Positions 57,867 to 64,000 of a stretch of 64,000 nt of DNA are shown piece by piece. Origin of the DNA: DAOUBP01 sp034432655 (GTDB taxonomy: Bacteria > Chloroflexota > Anaerolineae > CG2-30-64-16); the NCBI GenBank assembly GCA_034432655.1, contig DAOUBP010000152.1, forward strand, positions 1-64,000, written 5' to 3'. Position 1 is the first letter of the stretch; each line of letters starts with the position of its first letter. The position numbers were made by a program, and so were the translations under genes. A model generated the notes under the pieces. That model was not told the origin of the DNA. It ran no database searches and was given only the letters and a program-made list of their open reading frames with translations.

Positions 57867-58144
57867 ACGTGATCATCGAGATCGAGGAATTGGTGCTGCA
57901 CGGCTTTCCGGCCGGCGAGCGTTATGCCATCGCTGAGGGACTGGCGGGCGAATTGTCCCAGCTGGTCGCCGAGCGCCCTGCGCTGCTTGAGGCGCTTCAG
58001 GCGGCCGATGGTGTCTCAATGGGGAAGGTCTTGACGGGACAGTTTGTGCTTTCCCGCGGCGCGCAGGGCGAGGCCATCGGCATGGCCGCCGGCCAGGCGG
58101 TGTTGCAGGCGATCGAGGCGGTGTTGGCAAGCGATCGCAGGTAG
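57863..58144 (+). CDS. Small eCIS-locus protein downstream of the ATPase
   Basis: The 93-residue protein has a beta-like start (MNVIIEIEELVLHGFPAGER), a helical middle and an Ala/Gly-rich end (GEAIGMAAGQAVLQAIEAVL). No named family is recognised, but a small protein at this place, between the ATPase and a DUF4157 gene, is recurrent in this eCIS type. It overlaps the ATPase stop by four bases and is followed by the DUF4157 gene after two bases. Confidence 0.7.
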   Translation: MNVIIEIEELVLHGFPAGERYAIAEGLAGELSQLVAERPALLEALQAADGVSMGKVLTGQFVLSRGAQGEAIGMAAGQAVLQAIEAVLASDRR

Positions 58145-58146
58145 CG

Positions 58147-60351
58147 GTGGGGCTGCGAATCATCACGGATGTTGTACTGCAGCGGATGAAAACTAGCGGC
58201 AAGGCGGGTTTGGGTATGACCATTGCGCAGCGCACAATCCAGACAGCTCAGCCGAAAACGGCAAGCCCTCTGCGGGTGTTGCCGCCGGTGGCCGGCCTGG
58301 AACCTGGGCGGTCCCTTGACCGCCAGCACCAGGAAACCCCGCCACTTGTCCGGGAGGTGTTGGCGTCGGGCGGCCGGCCCCTTGATCCGGGGACGCGCAC
58401 GTGGATGGAGTCGAAGTTCGGCGTGGACTTTGGCCACGTACGCGTTCACGCCGACGGCAGGGCAGCCGCGTCGGCGCGCGCGCTGAAGGCTCGCGCCTAT
58501 GCCGTGGGCCCGCACATCGTTTTTGGCCCGGGGCAGTTCTCCCCGGAGTCTTCTCGGGGTCGCTGGCTGCTGGCCCATGAGTTGGCGCACGTGGCACAAG
58601 CCCGGCCCGGGGCCGGCACACCGACAGGCCATGCCCTGGAAGCCGACGCCAGCCGGGCCGCCACCGCGGTGCTCGGCGGCAGCCGGCCCCGGCTGTCGCA
58701 ACATCACGATGGGACGCGCATTCACCGTTTCGGAGAGCCGGAGAACGTCCCAGATGTGACTTACATCTCGACGCAGGGCAAGAAGGGTTTTCTGAAACAG
58801 GCGGTTGCGTATCACAGGGCCTGGGGTCTGTCGCCCGTGCGCATCAGCTCGGTAGAAGACCTGGTGAACCATCTGGCGCAAGGCACCTCACGCCTGGGCC
58901 GGATCCGCATTGTGATGCATGCCGCCGAGATCGGCGTTTACAGCAGCCTCTTCACCGGCGAGCCCAGACTATCTTTGGAGGCAGGTCGGCTGGAGGCGTA
59001 TGCTCAGAGCGACATCGCCGGGCTTACCCACGATATCGGTACCTGGCTGAACATGACGCCGGCCGTTGTCAATGCCATCCTCACGCACCTGCGCACCGCT
59101 CATCCCGGCATGTTGACGCCTTTTGGGTTGGAGACCTCGGGCGTGCCGACCGGCACGCTGGCAACCTTGTTCCAGCGGGCCACCGAATTGCAGGCGGTGA
59201 CGCAGGCTCGTACGCCCGCCAACGCGGTGCAGGCCGACCCGATCATCGCCGGCTTGAACACGCTCCTGGCGGACTTGCGGCAACGCCTGCAAAGCGAGGC
59301 CAACATCACATCTGCGCAGGCACAGGCGCTGCAGGATGCCATTCGCGCGGCCCCGCTGACCTTCAGTGGGATCACGTTCGCTGTTACGCAGTCGCAACAG
59401 GTTGCCGCGGCGAGCCGGGCCATCGCTGGCGGATTTCGCGACAAACTCAACCGGGCAAGGCAGCGGTTCGATCGGGATAGCTGGATTGACATCCGCGGCT
59501 GTAACGTGGGGGACAACCCCGACTATCTTCGCGCAGTGTCCCGGTTCTTCGGCCGGCCGGACGCTTTGCCGCACGTTTCAGGCCCGGATTGGTATCAGGT
59601 CTTTCCGACCCTCGGCGCCGAGACTCTGGCAAACGACGCAGCCATTGATGCCCTGGCCGGGGATCCGCATGTGCAGACCGCCCTGAATCGCTGGTCGGCC
59701 ATCACCGGCGCGCGCACTCAGCTGGCGTCTCTGCGTTCGTTCTATCAGTCGGAGATCATCAGCCGCCAGGCGGCCGCCGAGGCCGCTGCACCGGTGGCCC
59801 CGACACTGGGTGTCGGTTTGCTTCTTCAGAGACCGGTTTGGCCGGCGTGGTTGCCGCCGTTGTCCGGCGGTCTGCCAACCCCGACGGCCGACCAGGTTGC
59901 GCTTGATCTGCTGCAATTGCCGACGCGCCTGGAACTGGCCGAACCTGCGCTTCTCCAGCGGCCGCGTGCGCTTTCGCTGGGCATGCCGCGCTGGGACCCG
60001 ATGGTGCAGCTGGCACAAAGTGCGTTGGACCGGCTGAACGCCCCTAACGCCGAGCTGCGTTACTACTTTCACGCGGGGTTGGTGTTGCCTGTCTATCGGG
60101 GGCCGAGCCAGCAGGACTTCCGACTTTACATGTTGCATTCTCTGCGGGAGCAGGCGATGGACAACTGGTTGGATAGCCAGTGGTCCACGGCGGCACCAGG
60201 GCTGGCAGCTCTGAAAGCACGTGCATGGAACTTCGGTGATGCCCGCCGTGTTACAGGGCTGGTGGAGACTCATGACGAAGACGCCCCGCCTGGGGCGGAG
60301 ATGGTCTTCCCGCCCGATCCGCGCTACTGGCAGCACATCCGGCAGATCTGA
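58147..60351 (+). CDS. DUF4157 protein, probable eCIS payload with second His/Cys pair
   Basis: The 734-residue protein carries DUF4157 at about 80-190: LDPGTRTWMESKFGVDFGHV, RVHADGRAAASARALKARAY, and the metallopeptidase-like HELAH at 144-148 in LLAHELAHVAQ. DUF4157 is the domain most associated with eCIS payloads. After residue 200 an alpha/beta region includes the hydrophobic strand and His of GRIRIVMHAAE (His258), a helical stretch, then the strand and Cys of WIDIRGCNVGDNPDYLRAVS (Cys452). The tail is helical and Pro-rich. His and Cys after hydrophobic strands resemble a clan CD protease, unproven. Start is GTG 58147; ATG 58186 or 58216 are alternatives. The target is unknown. Confidence 0.8.
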   Translation: MGLRIITDVVLQRMKTSGKAGLGMTIAQRTIQTAQPKTASPLRVLPPVAGLEPGRSLDRQHQETPPLVREVLASGGRPLDPGTRTWMESKFGVDFGHVRVHADGRAAASARALKARAYAVGPHIVFGPGQFSPESSRGRWLLAHELAHVAQARPGAGTPTGHALEADASRAATAVLGGSRPRLSQHHDGTRIHRFGEPENVPDVTYISTQGKKGFLKQAVAYHRAWGLSPVRISSVEDLVNHLAQGTSRLGRIRIVMHAAEIGVYSSLFTGEPRLSLEAGRLEAYAQSDIAGLTHDIGTWLNMTPAVVNAILTHLRTAHPGMLTPFGLETSGVPTGTLATLFQRATELQAVTQARTPANAVQADPIIAGLNTLLADLRQRLQSEANITSAQAQALQDAIRAAPLTFSGITFAVTQSQQVAAASRAIAGGFRDKLNRARQRFDRDSWIDIRGCNVGDNPDYLRAVSRFFGRPDALPHVSGPDWYQVFPTLGAETLANDAAIDALAGDPHVQTALNRWSAITGARTQLASLRSFYQSEIISRQAAAEAAAPVAPTLGVGLLLQRPVWPAWLPPLSGGLPTPTADQVALDLLQLPTRLELAEPALLQRPRALSLGMPRWDPMVQLAQSALDRLNAPNAELRYYFHAGLVLPVYRGPSQQDFRLYMLHSLREQAMDNWLDSQWSTAAPGLAALKARAWNFGDARRVTGLVETHDEDAPPGAEMVFPPDPRYWQHIRQI

Positions 60352-60363
60352 GGAAGACTCGCC

Positions 60364-61014
60364 ATGACCACCTTTCCCAATTCTCCCCGCCTGCTCAAGG
60401 GCGGGATTGTCGTGATTGACCCGGCGTCCGGCGCGGTGCGGCGGGTGATCGCGCTGCAGTACAACCCAGACACGCTGACGCGTTCGCTCCAGCCCAAGGC
60501 GGCCGGTGAGAGCGCTGACCGCTCCGAGGCGTTGCGCTTGAAAGGCCCGCCGGTCGAGACGATCCGTTTGGAGGCTGAGATTGACGCTACCGATTTGCTG
60601 GCCCGGGGCGATGCACAGGCGGCCGAGGTCGGGATCCACCCGCAGCTGGCTGCGTTGGAGGCCCTGGTCTATCCCACCACCGCACAGCTGGCTGCAGCCC
60701 AGGCCAGGGCGCAAAGCGGGACCCTGGAGATCGCGCCCTTGATCGCAGACCTGACCCTTTTCGTCTGGAGCAAGAACCGCGTGGTGCCCGTCCGTATCAC
60801 CGAGTTCAGCGTCACCGAAGAGGCCTTCGATCCGGCGCTCAACCCGATCCGAGCTAAGGTCACCCTGGGGATGCGTGTGCTCAGCGTGGATGATCTGGGC
60901 TTTGTCGGCAAGGGCGGCAGCCTCTACCTGGCCTATCAGCGCCAGAAAGAGGCGTTGGCAGCCCGGAACAGCGGCGTGGCCCTGGGTGCATTGGGGCTGG
61001 GAGGCCTGCCATGA
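60364..61014 (+). CDS. CIS tube-adaptor protein (Afp7/Pvc7-like)
   Basis: The 216-residue protein matches the contractile injection system tube protein family (CIS_tube). It opens with PRLLKGGIVVIDPASGAVRR, then VIALQYNPDTLTRSLQPKAA, PVETIRLEAEIDATDLLARG and the C-terminal VRITEFSVTEEAFDPALNPI, IRAKVTLGMRVLSVDDLGF. It joins the tube to the spike hub. Its TGA overlaps the next ATG by four bases. Confidence 0.88.
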   Translation: MTTFPNSPRLLKGGIVVIDPASGAVRRVIALQYNPDTLTRSLQPKAAGESADRSEALRLKGPPVETIRLEAEIDATDLLARGDAQAAEVGIHPQLAALEALVYPTTAQLAAAQARAQSGTLEIAPLIADLTLFVWSKNRVVPVRITEFSVTEEAFDPALNPIRAKVTLGMRVLSVDDLGFVGKGGSLYLAYQRQKEALAARNSGVALGALGLGGLP

Positions 61015-61388
61015 ACAGCATCACCGACCCACATGCGGCGCTGCAGGCGTTGTTGAGTGGCGCCACGGGCAGCGTCCAGCACTTCCCGCCGACCAGCCGG
61101 TATCACGGCGTGGCAACTGCGGCCCTGACCCGGGCCGATGGGACGGCGGTGGTCTATTTGCGCCGGCGATTCATCCCGCCGCCGGAAGCGCACGCGTTGT
61201 TGCAGGAATACGTTGTGGGGCAGGGTGACCGCCTGGACAATCTGGCCGGCCGCGTGCTGGGGGACCCGGAGCAATTCTGGCGCATCTGTGACGCCAACGC
61301 AGTACTGGCGCCGGAGGAGCTGGAGGTGGAGGGGCGTACCGTGCGTATCACCCTGCCGGCCGGGGTGCCAGGGGCGGCCGCCGCCTAA
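61011..61388 (+). CDS. LysM-like baseplate protein
   Basis: The 125-residue protein has an N-terminal region with a pattern seen in eCIS tube/hub partners (HFPPTSRYHGVATAALTRAD, YLRRRFIPPPEAHALLQEYV). A LysM-type segment follows, LQEYVVGQGDRLDNLAGRVL, GDPEQFWRICDANAVLAPEE and RTVRITLPAG. In other CIS the LysM domain is fused to the Afp7-type adaptor; here it is a separate coupled gene. It may help attach the hub or bind a glycan. Confidence 0.75.
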   Translation: MNSITDPHAALQALLSGATGSVQHFPPTSRYHGVATAALTRADGTAVVYLRRRFIPPPEAHALLQEYVVGQGDRLDNLAGRVLGDPEQFWRICDANAVLAPEELEVEGRTVRITLPAGVPGAAAA

Positions 61389-61418
61389 GCGCAGAGGCTC
61401 CGCTATCAGGAATCAGAC

Positions 61419-62549
61419 ATGCTTGACGGCATCAACCTCACCCTCATGATCGGTCCGGCTGTGCCCGTCCCGGTGGCGCAGGCGGTGTTGGACGCGCTGA
61501 CAGAGGTGCAGATCGTTACTACGTCCGGCGAGAGCACCAGCGGCTTCGAGCTGGGCTTTAGCCTGGGCAAGCGCTCACCGTTGCAGACGTTGTTTCTGCT
61601 TTCCGGCGGCGCGTCTATCCCGCTGGTGCGCGTGATCATTGCCGTGACGATCAACGGTGCCCCCGAGGTGCTGATGGACGGCGTGATGACACAACATGAG
61701 GTCGGCCCAGGGGACGACCCGGATCACTTCACCCTGCGGGTTAAGGGCAAGGATCTGACCGCGGTGATGGACTATGTGGATTTCAGCGGTATCCCTTATC
61801 CCGCCATGCCGGAGTTTGCCCGGGTGGCGTTGATCCTGGCCAAGTATGCTGTTTTCGGCATCGTGCCGCTGGTAGTACCGCCGGTGCTGCTGGATGTGCC
61901 AATCCCGACCGAGCGCATCCCCGCGCACCGGGGCAAGGACCTGTCTTACATCAAGCAACTGGCCGAGGAAGTGGGCTACAGCTTCTACCTCAATTTCGGC
62001 CCGGTGCCCGGGATGAGCGTGGCCTATTGGGGGCCGGAGGTCCGGGTGGGCGTGCCGCAGCCGGCTCTGAATTACAACATGGATGGGCAGACTAACGTCG
62101 AGTCCCTGAGTTTCACCTTCAACAACGAGGGCGCTACATTGCCCGTGGTAAACGTCCACAATCCGTTGACCAAGGCCCCGTTGCCGATCCCCATCCCAGA
62201 CGTGTCGCTGCTCAACCCGCCGCTGGGGCTGGTGCCGCCCATCCCGAAGAACGTGGAGCCGCTCCGTGACACGGGGCACCTGTCCCCCCTGCGGGCCGCG
62301 GTCTTCGGGTTGACGCGTGCGGCGCGCGCTGCGGATGCGGTGACCGGCGAAGGCACGCTGGATGTGTTGCGCTATGGCCGGGTGCTAAAGGCGCGGCAGC
62401 TGGTCGGCGTGCGCGGGGCGGGAGAGGCGTTCGACGGGCTGTACTACGTCAAGAGCGTGACGCATGTCATCAAGCGCGGGGAGTACAAGCAACGCTTTAC
62501 GCTGGTGCGCAACGGCTTGCTCTCAACAGTGCCCGTTGTGCCGGTATGA
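61419..62549 (+). CDS. Spike hub protein, phage late control D (gpD/gp27-like)
   Basis: The 376-residue protein is the gpD/gp27-type trimeric hub. It begins with a beta-rich part (LTEVQIVTTSGESTSGFELG, FSLGKRSPLQTLFL) and shows RIPAHRGKDLSYIKQLAEEV, the YSFYLNFGPVPGMSVAYWGP stretch and VLKARQLVGVRGAGEAFDGL, YYVKSVTHVIKRGEYKQRFT. In VgrG/Afp8 proteins the hub and spike are fused; here the spike is the next gene. ATG is at 61419. The stop overlaps an ATG in the next frame. Confidence 0.88.
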   Translation: MLDGINLTLMIGPAVPVPVAQAVLDALTEVQIVTTSGESTSGFELGFSLGKRSPLQTLFLLSGGASIPLVRVIIAVTINGAPEVLMDGVMTQHEVGPGDDPDHFTLRVKGKDLTAVMDYVDFSGIPYPAMPEFARVALILAKYAVFGIVPLVVPPVLLDVPIPTERIPAHRGKDLSYIKQLAEEVGYSFYLNFGPVPGMSVAYWGPEVRVGVPQPALNYNMDGQTNVESLSFTFNNEGATLPVVNVHNPLTKAPLPIPIPDVSLLNPPLGLVPPIPKNVEPLRDTGHLSPLRAAVFGLTRAARAADAVTGEGTLDVLRYGRVLKARQLVGVRGAGEAFDGLYYVKSVTHVIKRGEYKQRFTLVRNGLLSTVPVVPV

Positions 62550-62572
62550 TCGAGGAGCGGAGGCGATACCTT

Positions 62573-63100
62573 ATGACCGAAGCGTCGCCCAGGTTCTACG
62601 GCAAATATCGCGGGACGGTGGTAAACAACATTGACCCGCTGCAGATCGGCCGCATTCAAGTCAGCGTGCCGGCGGTGAACCTGATCCCGGGCACGTGGGC
62701 CATGCCGTGCGTCCCCCTCGCCGGCCGGCAGGAGGGCACCTTCATGGTGCCGCAGATCGGCGCAGGCGTGTGGGTCGAGTTCGAGGCGGGCGACCCTGAT
62801 TACCCGATCTGGGTGGGCGGTTTCTGGGGCTCGGCGGCCGAGGTGCCTGCCCTGGCGCTGGTGCCACCCCCCATGCCGCCCGGGCAGAACATCGCCTTGC
62901 AGACCACGGGCCAACACCTGCTGTTGTTGAGCGATGCCGCGCCCACCCCGGCCAGCGGTGGGATCATCCTGAAAAGCATGGGGGGCGCGATGATCGTGGT
63001 AAACGACAGCGGCATCTACATCCAGAACGGCCAGGGCGCGTCGATCACACTGGTCGGCCCGACCGTGACAGTGAACATGGGCGCGCTGGTGGTCGTTTGA
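62573..63100 (+). CDS. Spike protein with gp5-type OB fold (baseplate V)
   Basis: The 175-residue protein has an N-terminal gp5/VgrG OB-fold: RFYGKYRGTVVNNIDPLQIG, GRIQVSVPAVNLIPGTWAMP, FMVPQIGAGVWVEFEAGDPD and YPIWVGGFWGS. The rest is a beta-helix-like spike with repeats of short strands (IILKSMGGAMIVVNDSGIYI). The start ATG 62573 fits homologues and has GGAGG upstream. ATG 62546, which overlaps the previous stop, is an alternative adding nine residues. Confidence 0.88.
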   Translation: MTEASPRFYGKYRGTVVNNIDPLQIGRIQVSVPAVNLIPGTWAMPCVPLAGRQEGTFMVPQIGAGVWVEFEAGDPDYPIWVGGFWGSAAEVPALALVPPPMPPGQNIALQTTGQHLLLLSDAAPTPASGGIILKSMGGAMIVVNDSGIYIQNGQGASITLVGPTVTVNMGALVVV

Positions 63101-63221
63101 CGGCGTGCGACAACGGAGCACCCTGAGCGGGGCCGGGTGGCGCCTCCGGCACGGGGGCCTTCGATTTCGCTCAGGAGATGCGTAGCGGTCCAGCAGATGG
63201 CGAGTTGCGGAGGAGAGAAGT

Positions 63222-63542
63222 ATGCCCGGGCCATTGCTGCATGTCGGTGCAACAGTGATGTGCGCGCATGCGGGCCAGGCGCAGCCAACCGTGCCCAACG
63301 CGCGCGTGTTGGTGAACGGCATGCCCACGGTGACGATGGCCGCGCCATATGTTGTCGCCGGCTGTCCGTTCAACGTGGGCGGTGGGCCGAGCCCCTGCCT
63401 CACGGCGCAATGGATCACCGCCGCAACCCGCATCACCTCCAACGGCCAGCCGTTGTTATTGATGGACAGCCAGGCGCTTTGTGCGCCCAACGGCACGCCG
63501 TTGTTGATCGTCGCCGCGCAGACGCGCGTGACAGGGATATGA
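63222..63542 (+). CDS. PAAR-like spike-tip protein (DUF4280 type)
   Basis: The 106-residue protein shows PGPLLHVGATVMCAHAGQAQ, VLVNGMPTVTMAAPYVVAGC, FNVGGGPSPCLTAQWITAAT and LLLMDSQALCAPNGTPLLIV. Regularly spaced Cys and His suggest a metal-bound PAAR-like cone that sharpens the spike. ATG 63222 has GGAGGAG upstream. It is separated by about 120 bases from the spike gene; that gap shows no gene. Confidence 0.85.
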   Translation: MPGPLLHVGATVMCAHAGQAQPTVPNARVLVNGMPTVTMAAPYVVAGCPFNVGGGPSPCLTAQWITAATRITSNGQPLLLMDSQALCAPNGTPLLIVAAQTRVTGI

Positions 63543-63545
63543 ACC

Positions 63546-63896
63546 ATGCATCTCGCTTATCCGTATCACATTGACGGCCGCGGCCGGACAGCTCAGGCCG
63601 ATCCCGACTCGCACATCCGGGACATGATCGAGCAGGTCCTGTTTACGACACCGGGCGAGCGGGTCAACCGGCCCGATTTCGGTTGCGGCCTGCTGAGCCT
63701 GGTCTTTGCGCCCAACAGCGCCGAGCTGGCGGCCGCAACTCAGTTCATCGTCCAGGGCAGCCTGCAACAGTGGCTTGGTGACCTGATCGCGGTGGAAGGG
63801 GTGTCGGTAGAGGCGGCCGACGGCCGGCTATGGGTAGCCGTAAGCTACATTGTCCGGCGGACCGGCGCGCGCCAGGTGGCGCAGTTTCATCGCTGA
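63546..63896 (+). CDS. Baseplate wedge protein gp25-like (GPW/gp25 family)
   Basis: The 116-residue protein shows IRDMIEQVLFTTPGERVNRP, DFGCGLLSLVFAPNSAELAA and the LWVAVSYIVRRTGARQVAQF end, the classic gp25/TssE/Afp9 layout. It links the baseplate to the sheath. ATG 63546 follows the PAAR-like stop by three bases. Confidence 0.93.
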   Translation: MHLAYPYHIDGRGRTAQADPDSHIRDMIEQVLFTTPGERVNRPDFGCGLLSLVFAPNSAELAAATQFIVQGSLQQWLGDLIAVEGVSVEAADGRLWVAVSYIVRRTGARQVAQFHR

Positions 63897-63905
63897 ACGT
63901 GTTGT

Positions 63906-63981
63906 TTTGGATTGCGGCGGTATCGCCGCCGCTTTGAGGTCGTGGCGATGGCAAAGCGGCGCTACAGCGCCGCAATCCAAA
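63906..63981. repeat. Inverted-repeat element between gp25 and the next baseplate gene
   Basis: TTTGGATTGCGGCG at 63906-63919 pairs with CGCCGCAATCCAAA at 63968-63981 (14 bp). Inner arms can also pair: CGCTTTG at 63930-63936 with CAAAGCG at 63952-63958, and two side hairpins. The two arms are related over about 30 bases, as in a miniature inverted-repeat element of about 76 bases. It splits the baseplate operon. Confidence 0.6.
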
Positions 63982-63997
63982 TCTCAGGAGTATCCCG

Positions 63998-64000
63998 GTG
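63998..64000 (+). CDS. Probable start codon of the next baseplate gene
   Basis: The last three bases of the window are GTG. CAGGAG lies about 10 bases upstream, a good ribosome site. In eCIS loci of this order the next gene is usually the large Afp11/gpJ-type baseplate protein. Only the start codon is present, so this is a prediction. Confidence 0.3.

Overview
The window looks like a chromosomal segment of a GC-rich, monoderm-type bacterium, most probably a member of Chloroflexota (Anaerolineae, Caldilineae or a related class). No rRNA or marker tree is available, so this is an inference. It rests on the many secreted or lipid-anchored proteins with Thr-Pro linkers, a sugar-binding lipoprotein with a Val/Glu/Lys linker, DUF5666/DUF5667 proteins beside an ECF sigma factor, GTP-type PEP carboxykinase, a gingipain-like secreted peptidase, and a chromosomal contractile injection system with BTAD and CHAT proteins. 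I see no tRNA, rRNA, CRISPR array or intact insertion sequence.

Positions 1-11369 hold mostly housekeeping genes on the + strand: adenosine-specific kinase, an LCP-type lipoprotein, a YgjP-like metallopeptidase, a DUF1385 membrane protein, malate dehydrogenase and GTP-dependent PEP carboxykinase, a queuosine-precursor transporter, Era, a Yip1-type protein, a CBS-ACT protein and thymidylate synthase. Positions 11373-20051 are the classic nusA-ylxR-infB-rbfA-nrnA-truB-ribF translation and RNA cluster on the minus strand. It ends in an unusual fusion of RibF to an archease domain. Positions 20231-25615 (minus) carry a phosphate-binding-type lipoprotein, UppP, Tgt, an FmdB-type zinc ribbon and a long-form formate-THF ligase.

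Positions 25902-44671 form a cell-surface and sugar-uptake region. It holds a 1374-residue C25 (gingipain-like) peptidase, two DUF5666-repeat proteins with an ECF sigma factor, a CDP-alcohol phosphatidyltransferase, a sirtuin, a sugar ABC transporter behind a LacI-type operator (binding protein and two permeases, no ATPase here), an FG-GAP/BACON surface protein and a PQQ-type sugar dehydrogenase. A class V aminotransferase lacking a normal start codon follows.

From 46327 to the end lies an extracellular contractile injection system (eCIS) locus. A promoter leads into a CHAT protease-TM-TPR protein, an SH3 lipoprotein and a BTAD regulator. After a perfect 22-bp palindrome come a small protein, sheath, tube, a gp51-like zinc-ribbon protein, a disordered protein, DUF4255 cap protein, AAA+ ATPase, a small protein, a large DUF4157 protein (the probable payload), CIS tube-adaptor, LysM-like protein, gpD hub, gp5-type spike, PAAR-like tip and gp25 wedge. 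The next baseplate gene appears to begin at the window's last codon. Many genes overlap by 4 bases, so the parts are probably co-translated. The DUF4157 protein carries a second His/Cys pair that could be a caspase-like (clan CD) protease. With the CHAT and C25 proteins, that would make three clan-CD-like peptidases in one window.

Several small palindromic or repeated elements are scattered between and sometimes inside genes (truB, the aminotransferase, the rbfA-infB gap, and after gp25), which suggests an active family of small interspersed repeats.
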